A stretch of 64,000 nucleotides of DNA from Ectobius pallidus (GCA_964059195.1 CAXKWD010000006.1:132042539-132106538); one strand, 5' to 3'; shown: positions 1-10,738, numbered from the stretch's first letter. The notes: generated from the sequence alone by a model not told the origin. Made by a program: numbers and translations.

Positions 1-27
1 GGCATCTCCATAATTACCTTTCCTTTG

Positions 28-1260
28 TTAAGTGCCACAATGGTAGGCCTACTTTCTAAGATTGTATGGTGGACGGGAAAATTGTCTGGCCGTCTGTCTG
101 TATATCTGTCCGTCAGGGTGTCTGTAAGAGCGATAACTCGAATACCCTTTATCAAATTTTCATGAAAGTTAGTATAAGCATTTATAAACGTCCATGGGAT
201 GAAGCCTATTGCTTTTGGACCAAATCGGTTGACCGGTACCGGAGTAACGCCCAATTAAAGTTTTAAAAATAGCAAATGATCACTATCTATATATAAAAGG
301 CAATGTTCTTATTTGTGTCCGTTATAGACTAACAAATTACTGGAACGACTTAAGCACGGTTTTTTGCACAACTTAACAATCCGCGTTTCCGGAGGTTTGA
401 AGCTATTGAAATCCCTAACAGTAAGTAAGTTAGGGGCCTAATTCTGAAAATATTACACTGAATTCATCAAATGCAATTTAGTTCTCATGACAACATTATT
501 GTTTATGTTCACATAGGGCTTTGTAAGTTGAAACACACTGGACTTAGACAGAAAATAATTAGACATGCTAGCGATAGAAATAATTTCCGTAAATCAATAA
601 AATCACTGATATAACAAAGTGCCAGAATGCTTTTGCTTAATCAGTCATAATTGCAATTATGATATGCAGAAAATAAGTTATTTTTGTAATCTATCTCCGA
701 GTTAAGCGCCAGATCGATTCATTAAGCAGGGCTTGCGGAAGAACAAAGTTTGATACATAACCTTGATTCACTCTCGTATACACTGATATAAAAAGTTCTT
801 AAAATATGTCAACATATCACAAAATGCACTGGCAAAGAACTCCGCTTAATGTATGTTGGCCTAATTATTTCACAGAAATATACCTTCTATATATAACAGT
901 ATTCATGTAGTAATCATTTAACTAGATCAACGAAATAAACATCTGACTGCATTGGAGTCAAGGCCCTCAATGATTAAGCAACGCGGCTTTGTAATAAGTT
1001 ATAGTCATGAATTCCCATTTAAAAAGCATGTGACTTTTAATTAGTCATTACTTTGGTACCGGTCAACGATTTGATCTTAAATAAATAGGCTTCTTGCCAT
1101 GGACGTTATGAATGCGTATACCAAATTTCATGAAATTCTGATAAAGCATATTTGAGTTATCGCGCGTATAGACACAAGGACGGACGGATAGACAGACGGA
1201 CAGATATTTTCCCGTCCCGCACACAATTTCACAATTTCATATAGGCCTACTGGTGCTTAA
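28..1260. mobile_element. Foldback-type DNA element with long inverted arms
   Basis: The left arm (about 28-270) is the approximate reverse complement of the right arm (about 1045-1260). Both contain, in mirrored order, a TTAA-AGTGCCA-like end, a GACGGGAAAA block, a run of CGGACAGA/TCTGTCCG-like units, a stretch around TTTCATGAAA, a CCATGGACGTTAT-like block and GGTACCGGTCAA. Both outer ends carry TTAA (28-31 and 1257-1260), which could be a TTAA target site, though this is not proven. The inner part 608-1260 also matches a separate copy at about 54228-54735, so the left arm may instead be a second inverted copy beside a complete short element. No transposase frame is present, so it is non-autonomous. 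The superfamily is not assigned. Confidence 0.7.
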
Positions 1261-1699
1261 TAATGGATGGTGCAATCCACATAAATAGCCTATCAGGTGA
1301 GATATGTCACATAACTTTCTCTACCCTGAGCATGGACAATATCATTTACTCACATCACATTTTGATTCGGTAGAATAAGAGATCGTATGACGGGGAGAGC
1401 GTTTTCAATTGTCTCAGCCTGAGCTTGTGCCAACGATGGGTAGCGATGTTAGAAGTCAGTATAAAATCCTATCCACTGATACGTTATTCATCGCTGTAGG
1501 CTTTGTGTCAGATGAGAAATATGGATGTTTCTATTTCTTCTTATTTCAACCCCTACTAGGCATGGTAAAGCAATGGGTTGCAAAATTCTAAGTCCTGTAT
1601 GAGCGATAAAAGCCATATCTAGCGTTTTCATTACTGCATATTTGTACGCCTTCATATGTTTAAAAAATATATTGTTGATGTAAGGAATTTGTTGTAAAT
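1261..1699. other. Gene-free AT-rich stretch
   Basis: The only open frame is 60 codons at 1409-1591 (+). It has no recognisable motif or repeat relationship and is best treated as chance. Confidence 0.5.
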
Positions 1700-1815
1700 T
1701 TGGTTATCCCATTCGTTACTTCACATAGGCCTATACTGATCAAACTTTCTCAAGAAACCGTGGTCTAAAACTAAATAGTTTCTGAAATATGGGCTAAGCC
1801 TATTAACTTCATCTG
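1700..1815. repeat. Fragment of the repeat family also seen at 59390-59512
   Basis: Read on the minus strand, this stretch matches 59390-59512 with few differences. Shared blocks include CATATTTCAGAAACTAT, TTCTTGAGAAAGTTTGAT and ATAGGCCTATGTGAAG. At 59 kb the same sequence is the interior of a foldback-family element, so this is probably an isolated piece of that family. Confidence 0.65.
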
Positions 1816-3469
1816 GCCCTTGTTTCATCAGATTACCTGATGTTATTCCTATTGAAATTGTAGTTATTCCTTCTTCAATTGGCGGTTATTTTTTTATTCA
1901 GCAGCGCAAGTGACTATAGTCTACGGAATAAATTGGTGACGGGAATTAAAGTTAGAATTAAAAATGTTAAATGGAAATCTAAAACTGGGGAGCTTTTAAG
2001 TTATAATAGGCCTAGAATATTTTTTAGCACCATGTAAGTCGAAGTTTGGTTTTTGTTTTCTGGAATCCTCACAGTATTGATTCACTTTAGACATGAGCTT
2101 GATGAACTGTCAGTGCTTTGCTGTAAGCCTCATGTTCTGGAAGATGCGTGCACATACGCTAGAAATAACTCGAACTGCCTTGCCAAGAGCTTGGAGCCTT
2201 GGAGGAATTGAATTAACACTAAGAGGGGTGTTATATCACGGGGGAGGGGCGGAAGGAGCTTGTTTCATCACTAATATTCTCTGCTCGTTTATCTTCCTTG
2301 CCAAATGCTCAAAATAACTACAACCATGTTTCCACATTTCAGTAAAATTTCCTTTGCTTTGTATGTGCACCTTATGGAACATGGGTTGTTGTCACATTGA
2401 ATTTTCTCTACATCATCCCAGACCCTCCTACATACTGCTATATTAGTAGGCCTACACCCAACTACAATGCCTATGTTCTAATAACTACTTCTTCTTTACC
2501 TCTCCTTATAGAGACGGCGTACGCCACCCTGGCCTTATAGAACCGCGACCTGCCGGGGAGAGATTTCTACGGGATCACATAATTATTTTTTTGATCAAAC
2601 AAGGACATGGATGACCTCCCGGATAAGTGATCAGACCAATGCCGGGGCCACCTGACAACACGAACAAATAAGACGAGATACACCAGTTGCTCATTTCCTC
2701 AGAACAAGGCGCAGATGGGATGAAGATGATAATGACTGTCAAATGATATCCGAGAACCATAAGGCCTAAAGTTACCAGACATTCGACTTACAGGTAAGGG
2801 TATAGTATGGTATGGTATGGTAAGGTGCATCTTTATTCTTATATACACATTAAATACATTATCCATAGAACAAATCCAACGCTTGGGCCTAGACGGCCGT
2901 TCGTGCTTCTGAAACCCCAGGAAAACCCCACCTAGACAACTTGTCGAACTCGCGCCGCTGCGTGAGAGGAGCGATCGCATCCCTTCACCACAGCTGTAAA
3001 CTAGTCTGTTCTTAACTATTTCAAACCCATAATTTCATCTTGAAATTATTTTTATATCCACTCACTAGACGTAAAGGTAACCATTGGTAAACAACCCCCA
3101 TAAGTGATCATAAGTTATTTATTCTGTTTGAAGATGCCAAACTTATGTATCGGTATGTGAAAGGCTGAAATATATTTCCAGTCTTTTTAAAATGCAAAGT
3201 ACTTAACTATAATCGAAACATCCAAACGAAAACGGCACTATGTTCGAGCAAGGAAATAAGTTGAAGAACCTAAAATTTATTATTCCCAAAAACAAATAAC
3301 AAAAATCCAAATTTAAGGAGTAAATATTAAAAAGCCATAAAATGTTTGTTATTACGTAAACAAGCTTCCAAAGTTTTATATTTCAGAAATTTAATTTGGA
3401 ATAAACATAGAACAAAGTTTCTTTAGTCTTTCGTATCTGTGACGTAGAAATTATTTTACTTCAGAAGTG
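1816..3469. other. Gene-free stretch with a TATGG microsatellite
   Basis: A short (TATGG)n array lies at 2803-2823. The segment at about 2500-2560 shares wording with 63605-63670 (ACCTCTCC, GGCCTTA, CCGCGAC), which suggests an unclassified dispersed repeat. The frames at 2093-2317 (+) and 2699-2980 (-) show no domain signature. Confidence 0.4.
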
Positions 3470-3477
3470 CATTTCTG

Positions 3478-3655
3478 CAGTGGCGGACGCAGGGGGGGGA
3501 TAGGGGGGTTACATCCCCCCCCCGAAATTTTAAAAAAGTACTCTAAGTGGCCAGTTTTACAAACTAATTGTATATGTAAGTTGATTAATTTTTTTTAGTA
3601 TTCTTTCTACCTATTCAAATCCCCCCCCCGAAAAAAATTTCTGCGTCCGCCACTG
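3478..3655. mobile_element. hAT-type MITE with perfect TIRs and 8-bp TSD
   Basis: The 178-bp element begins CAGTGGCGGACGCAG and ends with the exact reverse complement CTGCGTCCGCCACTG. It is flanked by a perfect 8-bp direct repeat CATTTCTG (3470-3477 and 3656-3663). An 8-bp target duplication and CAG...CTG termini are the hAT signature. Inside each terminus is a homopolymer block (a G run on the left, C runs on both sides), and there is no coding capacity. The intact ends and TSD suggest a fairly recent insertion. Confidence 0.9.
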
Positions 3656-3663
3656 CATTTCTG

Positions 3664-5672
3664 CTCATCTCAAAATGTATAATGTTGGAAAGTTTTATGT
3701 TCTCTTTGGTTTTCCTACTATATATTTATTTTCAGAAAGATAGTAAAATTATGGGCACATTGAAGATATAAACATTTGTTAAAAAAGAAATATTTTCGAT
3801 AAAAATTACTTTCTTAAACTTAAAAAATGCAGTTTTGTATAATTTAGCAGGAGTACAACACGAGAGCTAGTTTTTTTTTTTACTTCAAAAAGATTTCTAC
3901 TTTGTTTATTTATTTTTTAGGATTGCACAATAATTGTGAGTGACTGTTTAATTATATGCATGATTCTTTAACCAATTTGAAAAATCACACAACTAACCAA
4001 GAGACCAATCTGAGAAGAAATGAAAAATATCCCTTTAGTTCGGAGCACGTGTGAAGATGGATAAGGAATGCGGGGAACCCCCTGGTGTGATCTGTTTATA
4101 TGAATGAACGAGATGACAACAGTGATGTGGAGTGGGGGAAAGAAGAAGATCCAGTTCTACAGGATGCAAGCATGAATGAAATACTTCTCAGCGAATGAAT
4201 GAAACGAGACAAAAGAGGAAAGGAAGATAAATGATATGCTGAGATGCAGTCGGATGCTTTCCTCAGCTGTCACAACCCTGAATACTATCTGTCTCCTCTA
4301 TTCTTCGCCTGTGAGATGTATAGAGTATATTAAATGGGTCAATCAGATCTGGAAGGTCAGTGAAGCATTGCTTTAAAGTTGAGAATTTCTGCTTCAGTTG
4401 CCTAAATAGAACCTAAATAGTACCTATTTGTCAAACTATTTACTGTACTACAGGTTACTAAAAGCAGCATTGACGGCAGTTGAAAAAATAAATCGATAGG
4501 AGATTCACTTTAAAACATTTCGGGAAAGTAAGTTTCAAAAGAAAGATAAACTCTCATTATTAAATCTCATAATAGGCTATGTTGAAATGTTTTTATTGCA
4601 TTACTGGTTAAGAAGAAATTCCAAGAGTTGGCAACAATAAAAGGGAAATTTTGCAAATGAATTGGTGAGAAGAAAAAGTTAGGCTACTTATTCTACAAAA
4701 AAAAATATATATATATAATTTAGCTGAGATGGTCACTTTCTTCTTCATTCGTATACACACCCACTGAACGGAAAAAGGAACCTATTTTTCTATCATGTCT
4801 GTCAAACGGCCATGAGAAATCAGGAACGAAGTGAAAAAGGGACATGTTCCAGGAATTATGTTAAGTTGAAAAAAGAAGAAAAAAAAGATGGAGGCCTAAG
4901 GTTAGTTCAGAAGAAAATTGATGTATTAAAATGTTGTATCAAGATTTATGTATCAGGTAGATAACTTTTGTTTTGTATTACTTAAATGACTTTTGTACAC
5001 AAAGTTTTTGTCAATCTTGATTTTGACCTAAGTTAGCTTATTTAACAGAACTAATGTAAATCAAGCAGCCTTATTGAAACATTCCCATAAAAGTGCTAAT
5101 TTTAAATACATTTTGTAAATACAAATTTTTAAAACCATGTTCTATCTTTTGAATGGAGAAAGGTACATATTCCATATTCCATAAGTCAGTTTTATGGTAT
5201 AAAAATCAATTGAATATTTTTTCACATATCAACATAATACGTTTTTGGGTATAAACAACATGCATTTGCGGGGAATTATTTTTTTCATTTGTACAAATAG
5301 AGATCCGCAAATTTTCCCTAACTTTCTTTGGATTCTTGGATAAAAGTTAGTTAAAAATAAATTCTCACATTCTAAAAAACCATTCAACTAGTTCAAAGCC
5401 CTGTGGTTTAGGACAAAATTGGTATATGGAAGTCTCGAAACCCATCATCACCACAAGAATGAACAATAAAGTTTTGTGGGTATTCCGCTAAGCTTTGCAG
5501 CTATTAATTAATATATTTGAGCATTTGGCAACGACATCTGGATTAGGAACTTCGCTCTCAAACAAATATTGATCCTGAAATGTATTTTTCTGTGTAATAT
5601 TGTTCTATTCAGAGTCAATCTTCTTAATTGCCCACCCTAGCACAAATCCTCTTCTAGGCTCCGTAGTTCCTC
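3664..5672. other. Gene-free AT-rich stretch
   Basis: I see no open frame with a recognisable product, no inverted-repeat pair and no tRNA-like box in these 2 kb. There are scattered A and T runs and a short AT array near 4706. Confidence 0.5.
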
Positions 5673-5680
5673 ACTATATA

Positions 5681-5892
5681 GGGGAGTTTGCCCCGGTACC
5701 GGTCAGGCCTCGTTACCGGTCAACAAAGTTTCCTCTAAAATGGTGAGACAAACAGGGACTCTATGCGAGGAATAATGTTCCTTTTGTTCCTGCCTACCAC
5801 TTCATAACTACTTTCTACTGCTATCTCTCGCCATTTTAGAAGAAACATTGTTGAACGGTAACGAGGCCTGACCGGTATCGGGACAACCTCCC
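5681..5892. mobile_element. Short foldback MITE with about 65-bp inverted repeats
   Basis: The left end (GGGGAGTTTGCCCCGGTACC, then a GGTCAGGCCTCGTTACCGGT-like block) is mirrored by the right end. The inverted match runs about 65 bp with a handful of differences. The hexamer ACTATA occurs just outside both ends (5673-5678 and 5895-5900) and may be the target duplication, placing the termini a few bases further out. The element cannot encode protein. The GGTACCGGTCA word is shared with the arms of the larger foldback family. Confidence 0.75.
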
Positions 5893-5969
5893 ATACTATA
5901 GCCTAATACACCTACTATTATGAGGACAGATCACATTTCCAAGCTAACTTATTACACGGTAGTTTTGTA

Positions 5970-6988
5970 GTAGTGTGTGTATTTATTTTCACAAAAAAAT
6001 TCTCACATATAAATCACATTATTTACATTAACCGGCGCACGGGTCGGTGTCGACCATACGTGCTCACTGCATACACTTAAATTATTACCCCATAAAAAAA
6101 CCCAATTGAAAAAAAACTATATTCTATTATTTACATAACCCCAGACGTAACCCCCCACCCCCAAACAAGTAAAAATTTCATAGACACATAGACATTATTA
6201 AGACAAAAAACAAAAAGATAATAATAATAAAAGAAAAATAATACTTAGATTTCCTTAATTCTCTAAATCTAGGCTTTCTCTCATACATCTCACTTTCTTC
6301 AGAAATTTACATAACCCGTGCCAATTGTGCTCATCCAGTAATAGATTTAGACATGCCTCCCTACTTCTTTGCGAGTTTAAAAATTTGTCGGGTAGCATCA
6401 TAACTCTCCAGCGCTCTGTCACTACACATCCCGCCAAGATATGAACCCAGGTTTCATTTCCCCTGCACATTGGGCAGATTCTCCCCCCTCCCTCATCCGA
6501 AATTCTCTGAGTTTTCCATCTTCCCAGGCGAATCCAGGCCATTGCTGCTCTATCTTCCGCACCCAATCTTTCTATATATGCTTCTCTTCCCCAATTAGCC
6601 TTTAATTCTGCTTGTAATTCTAATGACACTTTACCATTACAATCAGCCTCGATGTTCTGCCTCTCGATATCAATTAGTCTCCCTCTTATCTTCTTCCAAA
6701 TATTGTTTCTATTCTCAATCCCCTTTTCCCACACCCATCCCATCCCTATACCCTCCAAACCCCTTTTTATGTTAGACGCCCAGTTTGTTGTTCCTAAATT
6801 CTCAAGTTGCTCATTGTAACAAATAAATTTTAAAGATGTATCTTCAGCCGTTAGTAAATTTAACCAGTATTTTATTGTCATAATTTTGCAGAATGTTGTG
6901 TCGCATGTAATTCCCCACTCTTTTCTCACCCCGCAATTTGCCGCACCTCTATCTACCCTCAAAATCCTTTTCAGAAAAATATTCTGTA
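5970..6988 (-). mobile_element. 5'-truncated non-LTR retrotransposon (LINE)
   Basis: A 1.02-kb minus-strand insertion is bounded by an exact 11-bp direct repeat GTAGTTTTGTA (5959-5969 and 6989-6999). It consists of the C-terminal end of the LINE ORF2 (6255-6986) and a roughly 285-bp 3' region containing an AATAAA signal shortly before the end. Truncation directly at the left TSD while the frame stays open through the break is the usual outcome of incomplete target-primed reverse transcription. There is no long poly(A) tail; the end is a short (AC/AT)-rich stretch. Confidence 0.85.
6255..6986 (-). CDS. C-terminal fragment of LINE ORF2 (reverse transcriptase polyprotein), 5' truncated
   Basis: The frame is open for about 243 codons from the truncation point, with no genuine start; any apparent start is internal. 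The fragment lies downstream of the reverse-transcriptase fingers and palm. It begins with the FLKRILRVDRGAANCG stretch, typical of the post-RT region of insect LINEs, and carries near its C-terminus a CPMC...H...C arrangement (RICPMCRGNETWVHILAGC). That is the CCHC-like motif found at the end of many LINE ORF2 proteins. No endonuclease, YADD motif or thumb region remains, so the fragment cannot be active. The clade cannot be set from this fragment alone. The intact frame despite truncation points to a young copy. Confidence 0.8.
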   Translation of the reverse strand, partial: QNIFLKRILRVDRGAANCGVRKEWGITCDTTFCKIMTIKYWLNLLTAEDTSLKFICYNEQLENLGTTNWASNIKRGLEGIGMGWVWEKGIENRNNIWKKIRGRLIDIERQNIEADCNGKVSLELQAELKANWGREAYIERLGAEDRAAMAWIRLGRWKTQRISDEGGGRICPMCRGNETWVHILAGCVVTERWRVMMLPDKFLNSQRSREACLNLLLDEHNWHGLCKFLKKVRCMRESLDLEN

Positions 6989-6999
6989 GTAGTTTTGTA

Positions 7000-8027
7000 A
7001 CTGGTATACGGACTAGTTAACAAGAAAAAAAGTATCAATTTCATATTGATGAAGCAATTTAACACATAGGCTATCTGCACTTATGATATTGAATCTAGCT
7101 TGGCAACATCCTGATTATGACTAACTACAAATAACTTTCCATTGAATTATCATGCTCAGGAAACTACAGTTGGATGAGGGAAAAACCAGATTTCATAATT
7201 ATTATGAGCATTGTTTCAGTCATCCTTTAGTTATATGGATACTGCCAAACGCTAATATTTCATCCGTTCTTAAAATTGTTTCTTTTCTATTGTAGGTCTA
7301 AAGTTACTTGTTTTCTCAGAGTTACACATTTTGATAAAAAAATTAAATTTATAGCATAGACTTCATTAACGACTTTATTTATATAGGCTATCCAGTGTAT
7401 TCACATTACTTGTAAAACTGTAAGTGTACTTTTGTGCCTTTGTAAATTCTGTCTCTGGTTGAGTATAAGAGAAGGCCTTAGGCCTATTATTAAAGATAGT
7501 ATTATTATTGCTATTATTATTACTATTATTATCATTTGTCAAAATATTTAAACATGAATAAAAGCATCCCTGAGTCACGTGTATACAGAAATGTACCTAT
7601 ATACTCTCAATTTATTTAACAAACTAGCCACTTACCCGTCTTTCGTACCTAAAAATTGTGCGGTATAATTAATCATAAATTAAAACCTAAAATCCGGGGT
7701 GTGCGGGCACCGTCCTAAAAAAATTGAGATATGTCCATAGAGTTATAGATAAAAATGTTCTCTACATTTGTGTTAAGTCCAGTAAGTCATATTCAAAATT
7801 GTACAGTAGTTATGGATGTGTGCCTCATGGGTTTATCCATCTCTAAAGCTATGTTGGGTTGGTATAGTGTGTCAAGTCACTCTAATTCTCAGTAACAAGA
7901 AAGTGGACTGAACTCTCTTTGCCCGCTCACCCCGGAAATTATATTTATTAAGAATTGTAGCAAATGCATATAGGCCTACACCTAACAGGTAAAATATTAA
8001 AATGATGTAAGCTTATAGTTCAAGCTT
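7000..8027. other. Gene-free AT-rich stretch
   Basis: A short imperfect ATT array lies at about 7495-7535. No coding sequence, tRNA-like box or paired terminal repeat was recognised. Confidence 0.45.
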
Positions 8028-8099
8028 GAAACTTTGTCTGTCGGATGAAGATCCACGTTTCGCTTGCATCTACGGCAGCGTCATCAGAGACGAAGTTTC
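8028..8099. repeat. Imperfect hairpin with structured loop
   Basis: GAAACTTTGTCT (8028-8039) pairs with AGACGAAGTTTC (8088-8099) with one wobble, and GATGA/TCATC extends the stem inward. The loop is GC-richer than its surroundings. It is probably the core of a dispersed repeat, but I see no second copy in this window. Confidence 0.5.
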
Positions 8100-8924
8100 C
8101 TGGGATAGATCTCGTTGACGACTGATGTAACGCGCCAGAAATTGCTATTTAGCTTTCTCCGTCAGACCACTCCTTCTTAGCCCGGAAAGTTTTAGCAAAT
8201 AAAATGACAACAAAAATTGTATTCTACTTAATCTTATACTTGTTTTATGTCTACCAATAAGATAGACACAATTGACTGAATAAGGAGAAATGATCATTAA
8301 CAGATATTATGAACCCTTTGATAACTGAACTTATATTTTGTATTGAAATTAGAATTCATCAACTAATGTGGATTAAAACTTTGAAATTATATTCTAGAAA
8401 ATCGGTAGCCGTGCATTTCGATAGAATGCACAGTATTATATCAACAGCAGCATTTAAATATTCAACGGCTATAAATTTAAATAGATTTTACTTATATTTA
8501 TTTACATTGACATCGTTATAAAGAAAGGACTCAATCCAGGCTGGCTAACAATATTAATAAACGAGCGAAAATTTGATACGTTATGTTTAGTATATTGTGG
8601 GCCATACAATATTACTTTAGCATGTTATATTTATTATAAAATTAATATCGTTTTTGTATGCTGTCAAATGGACAAGTAATAAGGTCTTAAGTAAAGAACT
8701 AGCTGGATAGATCTTCTGGAAAATAAAGCATGCTCTTTAATAAGTGATTTCGCCTATTATTTCTACTTACAGAAACCGATACATCTGAACTTTCTTCTTT
8801 ACCTTAGTTACCAAAAATAATGCCCGTGGGAGCACGGCCGTGATTGTCTGTCCGCTAGTCAATCAAAATGCTTCGGGTCTTCGGACAAAGCAGATTACTT
8901 ACTCGTATTATAATAGATGTGACC
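8100..8924. other. Gene-free AT-rich stretch
   Basis: Only a 70-codon frame at 8309-8521 (+) is present, without any recognisable motif. There are no paired repeats. Confidence 0.45.
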
Positions 8925-9127
8925 GTTAATTAGTCGTTATTCCGGCACCGGTCAACCGATTTGGTCCAAAATCAATATCCTTCTTTCCATGGACATTATA
9001 AATGCGTATACCACATTTCATAAAAATCCGATAAAGCGTATTTCAGTTATCCCGCGTACAGGCACACGGAGACAGACAGACGGTCAGACATTTTCCTGTC
9101 CACCACAAAATCTGGCACTTAATAAAT
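8925..9127 (+). repeat. Single arm of the foldback element family
   Basis: This stretch repeats the right-arm blocks of the 28-1260 element in order: a GGTCAACCGATTTGGTCC block, a TTTCCATGGACATTATAAAT block, a CAGACAGACGG run, and the terminal TCTGGCACTTAAT. No matching left arm is nearby, so it is a solo or truncated copy. Confidence 0.7.
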
Positions 9128-9814
9128 AAATAAAACACACATACTTAAAACCATGCAGTGCAGTAAACAATGTCTTAATAGAAAAAGAAAAGAAGACAAT
9201 GAAGAAAGAAACAAGAAAGGCGATGAAAGAATATTTATGTGGGCGCATCACAATATTTGATTACTTGAAGAAACTGTCTTACAGAAATAAAATACCAAGA
9301 ATTTGACATATTTGTTTGTTTAGTTATTTACTTTAAATGGCAAAGGATTTAATGCATAGCTTTTACAATGTCTATCTTTTGACAATGTTATTATTTTATT
9401 CATTAAACAAAGAAAAAGATTTAACCACACCAGCCTGTATTAAAGTTGCTCAGTCTCAATTTTTTAAGTGGGATGGGAAAATGTTGTCTATTTAGTGATT
9501 CACATAACTTGACTATGTATGAAAGCACGTAACAAATTGTAGGAATTCATAATAAAAATCTACGAACAGCAACTTTGTAAGAATTCACATAATCCGTAAA
9601 ATACAGTAGGCTACATCGTAAACATTGTTATGTTTTATATTTTATAAAGGAAAGCCAAATGATTGAGAAGTTGTTCATTAAAATGCATGTTTGAGGTAAC
9701 AAAGAAGAAAATCTGTTGCTGTTGCTAGGATCTAAAACTGACTTCTTCTTGGTTCGTTTCGGATGATAAAATTCACAGAGTAAAATAAACTACATTCACT
9801 ACATTTGAGAACAA
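9128..9814. other. Upstream region of the histone-like gene
   Basis: The 690 bp are AT-rich. No convincing TATA box, CCAAT box or second gene is seen. The bases just before the ATG (GAACAAATGG) are a reasonable animal start context, with A at -3 and G at +4. Confidence 0.4.
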
Positions 9815-10486
9815 ATGGACGATAGTGCAAAACCGTTAGATCATATGAGCAGCAAGAAGCTAAAGGAATCCATCGTCAAAGCTCTTTACTGCCTTAAAGA
9901 CCCAAAGGGATCTACATTACGGGATATCACAAATTATATTCAGTCCAACCTCGCTGAGGGAGCTTCCAGTTACTGCCTCAAAGCGAGGACTCAAAAAACT
10001 CTTTCAGCGGCTGTGAAAGATGGCTGGATCGACAACTGTGCTAAAAGATTCACGCTCCACGTCAATCCGAGGAGTTCAAAAGACTGCTCGAAGTTAAATA
10101 GCAAGCGATCGTGTTCAAGAAAGAAGAACTACAAAAGAAATAAATCCAGCCACAGAAGGAAGAAATCTAGTTGCAATAGGAAGAAATCCAGCTATAAAAC
10201 TAGCTCCCGAAAGAGGAAGAATTCTACTTGCCGAAAGAGGAAGAAGTCCACTTGCCGAAAGAGGAAGAAGTCTACTTGCGGAAAAAGGAAGAAGTCTACT
10301 TGCCGAAAGAGGAAGAAGTCTACTTGCCGAAAGAGGAAGAAGTCTACTTGCCGAAAGAGGAAGAAGCCTATTTGCCGAAAGAGGAAGAAGCATATTTGCC
10401 GAAAGAAGAGACTTCCGATAGAATGCTCAGTGAAGAAAGCGATACAAAAATACGCCAGGAAATGCAAGCGTAAAAAGCAAGATTAG
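9815..10486 (+). CDS. Linker-histone-like protein with Cys/Arg/Lys repeat tail (protamine-like)
   Basis: The 223-residue product begins with a region that reads like an H1/H5 winged-helix domain (about residues 12-83). Helix 1 is around KLKESIVKALYCLKD, followed by GSTLRDITNYIQ (helix 2), a basic helix around KARTQKTLSAAVKDGW and a short RFTLH wing. From about residue 84 to the end there are some 140 residues dominated by Lys, Arg, Ser and Cys. They include eight tandem STCRKRKK-type units (residues 137-200). I count 16 cysteines, 13 of them in the tail; canonical H1 tails lack cysteine. H1-derived sperm proteins combine such a domain with an Arg/Cys-rich tail that can be disulfide cross-linked, so a role in compacting germ-line chromatin is inferred. 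The frame is intronless, has a good start context, and is followed by AATAAA at 10558. No close named homologue is recognised. A chance frame is unlikely given the ordered domain. Confidence 0.75.
   Translation: MDDSAKPLDHMSSKKLKESIVKALYCLKDPKGSTLRDITNYIQSNLAEGASSYCLKARTQKTLSAAVKDGWIDNCAKRFTLHVNPRSSKDCSKLNSKRSCSRKKNYKRNKSSHRRKKSSCNRKKSSYKTSSRKRKNSTCRKRKKSTCRKRKKSTCGKRKKSTCRKRKKSTCRKRKKSTCRKRKKPICRKRKKHICRKKRLPIECSVKKAIQKYARKCKRKKQD
10223..10414 (+). repeat. 24-bp coding minisatellite inside the histone-like gene
   Basis: Eight units with a 24-bp period start at 10223, 10247, 10271, 10295, 10319, 10343, 10367 and 10391. Each encodes one STCRKRKK-type octapeptide. Units 4-6 are near-identical, unit 3 has Gly in place of the first Arg (a C-to-G change), and the last two begin PIC and HIC. 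Length change by unequal exchange would keep the frame. Confidence 0.9.
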
Positions 10487-10557
10487 AGTCCACCTTCCGA
10501 GGCTTCCAGTGACCGAGACTTTGGCGATGAAGAAATGCAGTCAAAGAAGTAGATATA

Positions 10558-10563
10558 AATAAA
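10558..10563 (+). promoter_or_regulatory. Polyadenylation signal AATAAA
   Basis: A canonical AATAAA lies 72 bp after the stop codon of the histone-like gene, a normal distance for a short 3' UTR. If the gene were a replication-type histone gene a stem-loop would be expected here instead, and I see none. Confidence 0.5.
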
Positions 10564-10738
10564 CTTTAAACCTAATATCCATAGTGTGTCCTTCAGAAGA
10601 TTTTTGGAGTTGTAAATTATTCAGGGATTATTTTTTATTGAGTTTATAAAACAGTAGTCAGCATTATGTAATTTTTTAATCCATTATTCTCTGAAATGAT
10701 AACAATTTGATTACTTTTACCGTCCTATTTTTAGTGGT

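Noticed and set aside
10115..10467. Antisense and alternate-frame ORFs over the histone-like gene
   Set aside because: They are mirror translations of the 24-bp coding repeat; only the 9815 frame has an ordered domain before the repeat.
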